Positions 39,904 through 42,459 of a stretch of 42,459 nucleotides of DNA are shown piece by piece (positions within the stretch are counted from its first letter, which is position 1; each line of letters begins with the position of its first letter). The notes below the pieces were generated by a model that saw only the letters and a list, made by a program, of their open reading frames with translations, had not been told where the DNA came from and did not search any database. The position numbers and the translations under genes were made by a program. Location of the stretch: the NCBI GenBank assembly GCA_944325145.1, contig CALYDL010000016.1, forward strand, positions 1 to 42,459, read 5' to 3'. The DNA comes from Candidatus Gastranaerophilales bacterium. GTDB lineage: Bacteria; Cyanobacteriota; Vampirovibrionia; Gastranaerophilales; Gastranaerophilaceae.

Positions 39904-41975
39904 TACTGCTCCTTTCCGTATATTTCTTTGTATTCGTCTGATTTTATGTAATTAGTTAGCCACGTTCTGTCCTCTTGGCAAATGCACCCATTTTGCATAT
40001 GCCATTCGTAGCGTTCATATGCACTTTTAAATATTGGTCGTGCTACAATTGAAGTCTTAACCTTTGGTTCAAAATCTTGTTTCGGCTTTGGTTCAGGCTG
40101 AACCGTAATTTCTTTAATCGACTCAGGTTCAGGTATCCGAATATTTTGCATCAATTCTTTTTCAAGATAATCCATATCCTCTAAATTGAAATGCTCCCTG
40201 ACAGCCTTAATTGTTTTTCTGCGAAGCTTTTGTTGTTTTTCAATCTTTTGTTTGTAATCCTCAATATCTTTAATATCGCCCATTTGATACGCAAGCGGAT
40301 GCGTTTCTGTTATGCGGTTTGCCTTACAGATAAATTCGCCCTTCATCGAATAGACTTTTATATAGGAAAGGTCAAACAAACTGTACTTTATAACCGTTTT
40401 TTCTTTGATACCATAAAGCGCCTCATCAAAATAATCAGCTTTCAAAAACCGGATTCCGTTTCTGCCGATGCTCTTAATTTCTTGTGCCATCATCAAATCA
40501 TCAAGCGAGTTTTCGTCAATATTTTGCTTTTCGATTTCGTTTAAAACTTCTTGAATTGTTTTATCTTTAGCGTTCGGACAAGGTTGCGAGTGTTTGAATT
40601 CAAGCCATTTATCTATCATTTTAAGTGCCTGCTCAATGGTTGGAGTAAAGCCGAATTTTTCGTGAATATTTTTGTGCAACTTTTCGTTTCGCATCAAATA
40701 TGCCGGCTTATTTTCAATGCTTGTGCCAATGTAACTTGGAATCAGCTTTTCAAAACTTTCCTGAAAATCCAAAAAGAAACGCTCGATGACTTTCGCTCGA
40801 GCGTTGTATGGAGTGGCATAGACAGGCTTTATTCCGAGTTTATTGTAGACTCCTGTAAACCCTAATTCCTCAAACTTTTTATCCCCATTGAAGAATTTGC
40901 TTTTAAACGCTCTTCCATTATCTTGATAAACATATTCAGGAATGTGATCCATTTTTAAAATAGCATTTCTTAGAGCTGATGCGATATTTTGCGTACATTC
41001 TTCAAGCATAATATCGTACCCGACAAGACCGCCGGATTTCCAATCCAAAAAACCAAGCAAAGTTGCTCGGCAGGGTTTGCCTGTGAAAGGATTTATTACC
41101 TGAAAATTGAGCGTATGGCCGTCTGCGACAAGCACTTGCCCTGCTTTTAAAAGTGCAGCGTTTCTTACAATAAACGGACTTACTTTATCTTTTAATGCTT
41201 TTTCGCCGTCTCTTGCAAGTGTCCATTTATCGAAATTATTATCCCTGAACCACTCCGCATACCGCCTGAATGTAATATCTTTAGGTAAAATCTCATGACC
41301 GCGTTCTTTTAGAATATGCTTGGTTAAAGAAATTGCTTTACCTATTGAAAATGCACTTGGGGAGAGCAAAATCTGTATAAATATTTTTATTTGTTCTTCG
41401 TTTAATGTCGTTCTGTATTCTTTTCTTGTTGAATATTTGTATTGCCTAACAAGTGCAGTCCAATCTTTGTTGTAATCCAAAAGTGCCCGCCAGCGATAAA
41501 GCGAGCCGATTGAGACTTTACCTAAAATCCTAAAAATCTCTTCCTGAAACATCCCTGTATTATATAATTGCAAGAATTCTTTGTCGGGGATGTTGCCACT
41601 TGTTTTCAACTTATCTCTTTTATATTCTTTCCTGAAATCAAGCCACGCATAGATTAAATCATATTTAGCAAGTGCAATTTTTCTTTGGTTTTCAGAGATT
41701 AGTTTTTCTTGTTTGATATTGAGATTGCTTAGTTCAATAACCTCGTTATCACAGGTTTTATAATCGTCATAATATTCCTGAAAATATTTAAGCTGAAGTT
41801 CTTCTTCAAGTGTTGATAATTTAATCTTGTATGTTTTGCCGCCTCTAATATTTTCAACTTTGTATTCATACTTATTTTGATTTAATGCAAGCCGAACTGC
41901 TCTTCTTGTAATATTTTTCAATTTTGCAAGCGTTTCAACATCAATCCAAATATCATTATTATTAATGTCTGCCAT
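39903..41975 (-). CDS. MuA-like DDE transposase
   Basis: This 690-residue transposase has a N-terminal winged-helix end-binding domain (WIDVETLAKLKNITRRAV, GGKTYKIKLSTLEEELQ). Its retroviral-integrase-type catalytic triad is D285 (VLVADGHTLNF), D352 (YQDNGRAF) and E398 (AKVIERFFLDFQESF). The Mu C-terminal beta-barrel domain follows, with IRFLKADYFDEALYG and KVYSMKGEFICKAN, then a Pro/Lys-rich region and a C-terminal helix. The order A then B matches Mu-like phages and Tn552-type elements. No Mu repressor gene is seen upstream. Confidence 0.9.
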   Translation of the reverse strand: MADINNNDIWIDVETLAKLKNITRRAVRLALNQNKYEYKVENIRGGKTYKIKLSTLEEELQLKYFQEYYDDYKTCDNEVIELSNLNIKQEKLISENQRKIALAKYDLIYAWLDFRKEYKRDKLKTSGNIPDKEFLQLYNTGMFQEEIFRILGKVSIGSLYRWRALLDYNKDWTALVRQYKYSTRKEYRTTLNEEQIKIFIQILLSPSAFSIGKAISLTKHILKERGHEILPKDITFRRYAEWFRDNNFDKWTLARDGEKALKDKVSPFIVRNAALLKAGQVLVADGHTLNFQVINPFTGKPCRATLLGFLDWKSGGLVGYDIMLEECTQNIASALRNAILKMDHIPEYVYQDNGRAFKSKFFNGDKKFEELGFTGVYNKLGIKPVYATPYNARAKVIERFFLDFQESFEKLIPSYIGTSIENKPAYLMRNEKLHKNIHEKFGFTPTIEQALKMIDKWLEFKHSQPCPNAKDKTIQEVLNEIEKQNIDENSLDDLMMAQEIKSIGRNGIRFLKADYFDEALYGIKEKTVIKYSLFDLSYIKVYSMKGEFICKANRITETHPLAYQMGDIKDIEDYKQKIEKQQKLRRKTIKAVREHFNLEDMDYLEKELMQNIRIPEPESIKEITVQPEPKPKQDFEPKVKTSIVARPIFKSAYERYEWHMQNGCICQEDRTWLTNYIKSDEYKEIYGKEQ

Positions 41976-42459
41976 ACCGTATCCTTATTTATTATTGAAG
42001 CTACTGTATGTTAGACTGCTTTCTCTCAAAAGGGAAGTCATTGAGGGGGAAATATGTTGTTTTGTGTCCGATTATATCTGAATTTTAAGCAGAAAATTTT
42101 ATAAAACACCCATAAAACTATTTTAAAACGCAATTTAAATACAGTTTGAACTTAAAATTTTGCAAAAATCTAACATTTTCTCTTAATTTTGCTTCCTTCT
42201 TTAAGGGGTAAAATTATTCCGATATTTTTTACACTTAGTTTTAGAAAACTCATCTTAAAGTTTTGGAATTTATTTTGGTAAAATATTTATAAAATAAACT
42301 CAGGGAAGCAATTTCCCCTTAAAAATTTTACTTCCGACTTAGGAGTGAATATCATATAATTATGCGAAATAATTATAATTCTAAAAGGCACAATTTGCGG
42401 GGTTTTTCCAAGTTTAATATAAATTTTGAATAGCAAATTACACAAAATGTCCGCTTTTT
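41976..42459. other. 484-bp gene-free region upstream of the transposase with repeated GGGG-AAAT motifs
   Basis: No gene or Mu-type repressor is seen. Three similar segments stand out: CATTGAGGGGGAAATATG (42039-42056), TTAAGGGGTAAAATT (42201-42215) and, inverted, AATTTCCCCTTAAAAA (42310-42325). GGAAG or GCTTCC lies near each. They may be transposase-binding sites of the element end. A TGTCCG sequence stands at 42065-42070 and again at 42448-42453. The end of the element itself cannot be fixed. Confidence 0.45.

Noticed and set aside
37977-42459. A CRISPR-associated transposon (type V-K or I-B) suggested by MuA/MuB-like genes and an adjacent tRNA
   Set aside because: No Cas12k, Cascade gene, TniQ or repeat array is visible, and the third protein has no TniQ motifs. 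The tRNA is about 20 kb away from the transposase.

Overview
The window is AT-rich and probably comes from a non-photosynthetic relative of Cyanobacteria, class Melainabacteria/Vampirovibrionia, most likely the gut order Gastranaerophilales. This is an inference from gene content. It has a cyanobacterial-style minC-minD-minE set, a ClpC with a separate Clp_N protein beside it, coaD followed by a DivIVA/Cdv3-like coiled-coil gene, a plant-type glutamate-cysteine ligase, the [FeFe]-hydrogenase maturase HydE, flagellar export genes and a prepilin with the leader KKRGFTLAEVLITLAIIGVV. No 16S rRNA is present, so the taxonomy is not proven.

Layout. (1) 1-5340, minus strand: a flagellar basal-body/export operon transcribed in the order lytic transglycosylase, fliE, fliF, a FliG-position protein, fliH, flhA (cut by the window edge). 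(2) 5547-20981: core genes. These are coaD, the DivIVA-like gene, glutamate-cysteine ligase, a YbaK deacylase, a NarL-type response regulator, a 660-bp gap holding a strongly structured RNA-like element, a prepilin, hydE, a LemA-like gene, minCDE, rplI, a Clp_N protein, clpC, a DnaQ-type exonuclease and a small YtxH/DUF948-like/YtxH cluster. Rho-independent terminators separate most units. (3) 21190-21438: tRNA-Asn(GTT), preceded by a scrambled partial copy of itself. (4) 21480-42459: an accessory region that starts just downstream of the tRNA.

The accessory region reads as a defence island combined with a Mu-like element. From left to right it holds: an ATPase(OLD-like)/ParB-like/D12 adenine methylase cassette; a decayed type I restriction locus (hsdR with one frameshift and two nonsense codons, joined to an N-terminally truncated HsdM fused to a one-domain HsdS) with a YgjP-type metallopeptidase; small phage-like genes including a terminase-small-subunit-like HTH protein; several orphan small genes; a DUF4186 remnant; a PD-(D/E)XK-like nuclease; a macro-domain hydrolase; a RloB/RloA pair resembling AbiL; and a MuA/MuB-type transposase and ATPase with a third, unrecognised HTH protein. 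No integrase, Cas protein or CRISPR array is visible.

The best candidate for an undescribed system is the ATPase-ParB-methylase cassette at 21703-25754. The M-S fusion and the third gene of the Mu-like module come next. The best non-coding candidate is the 150-nt inverted-repeat-bounded element at 9636-9785.
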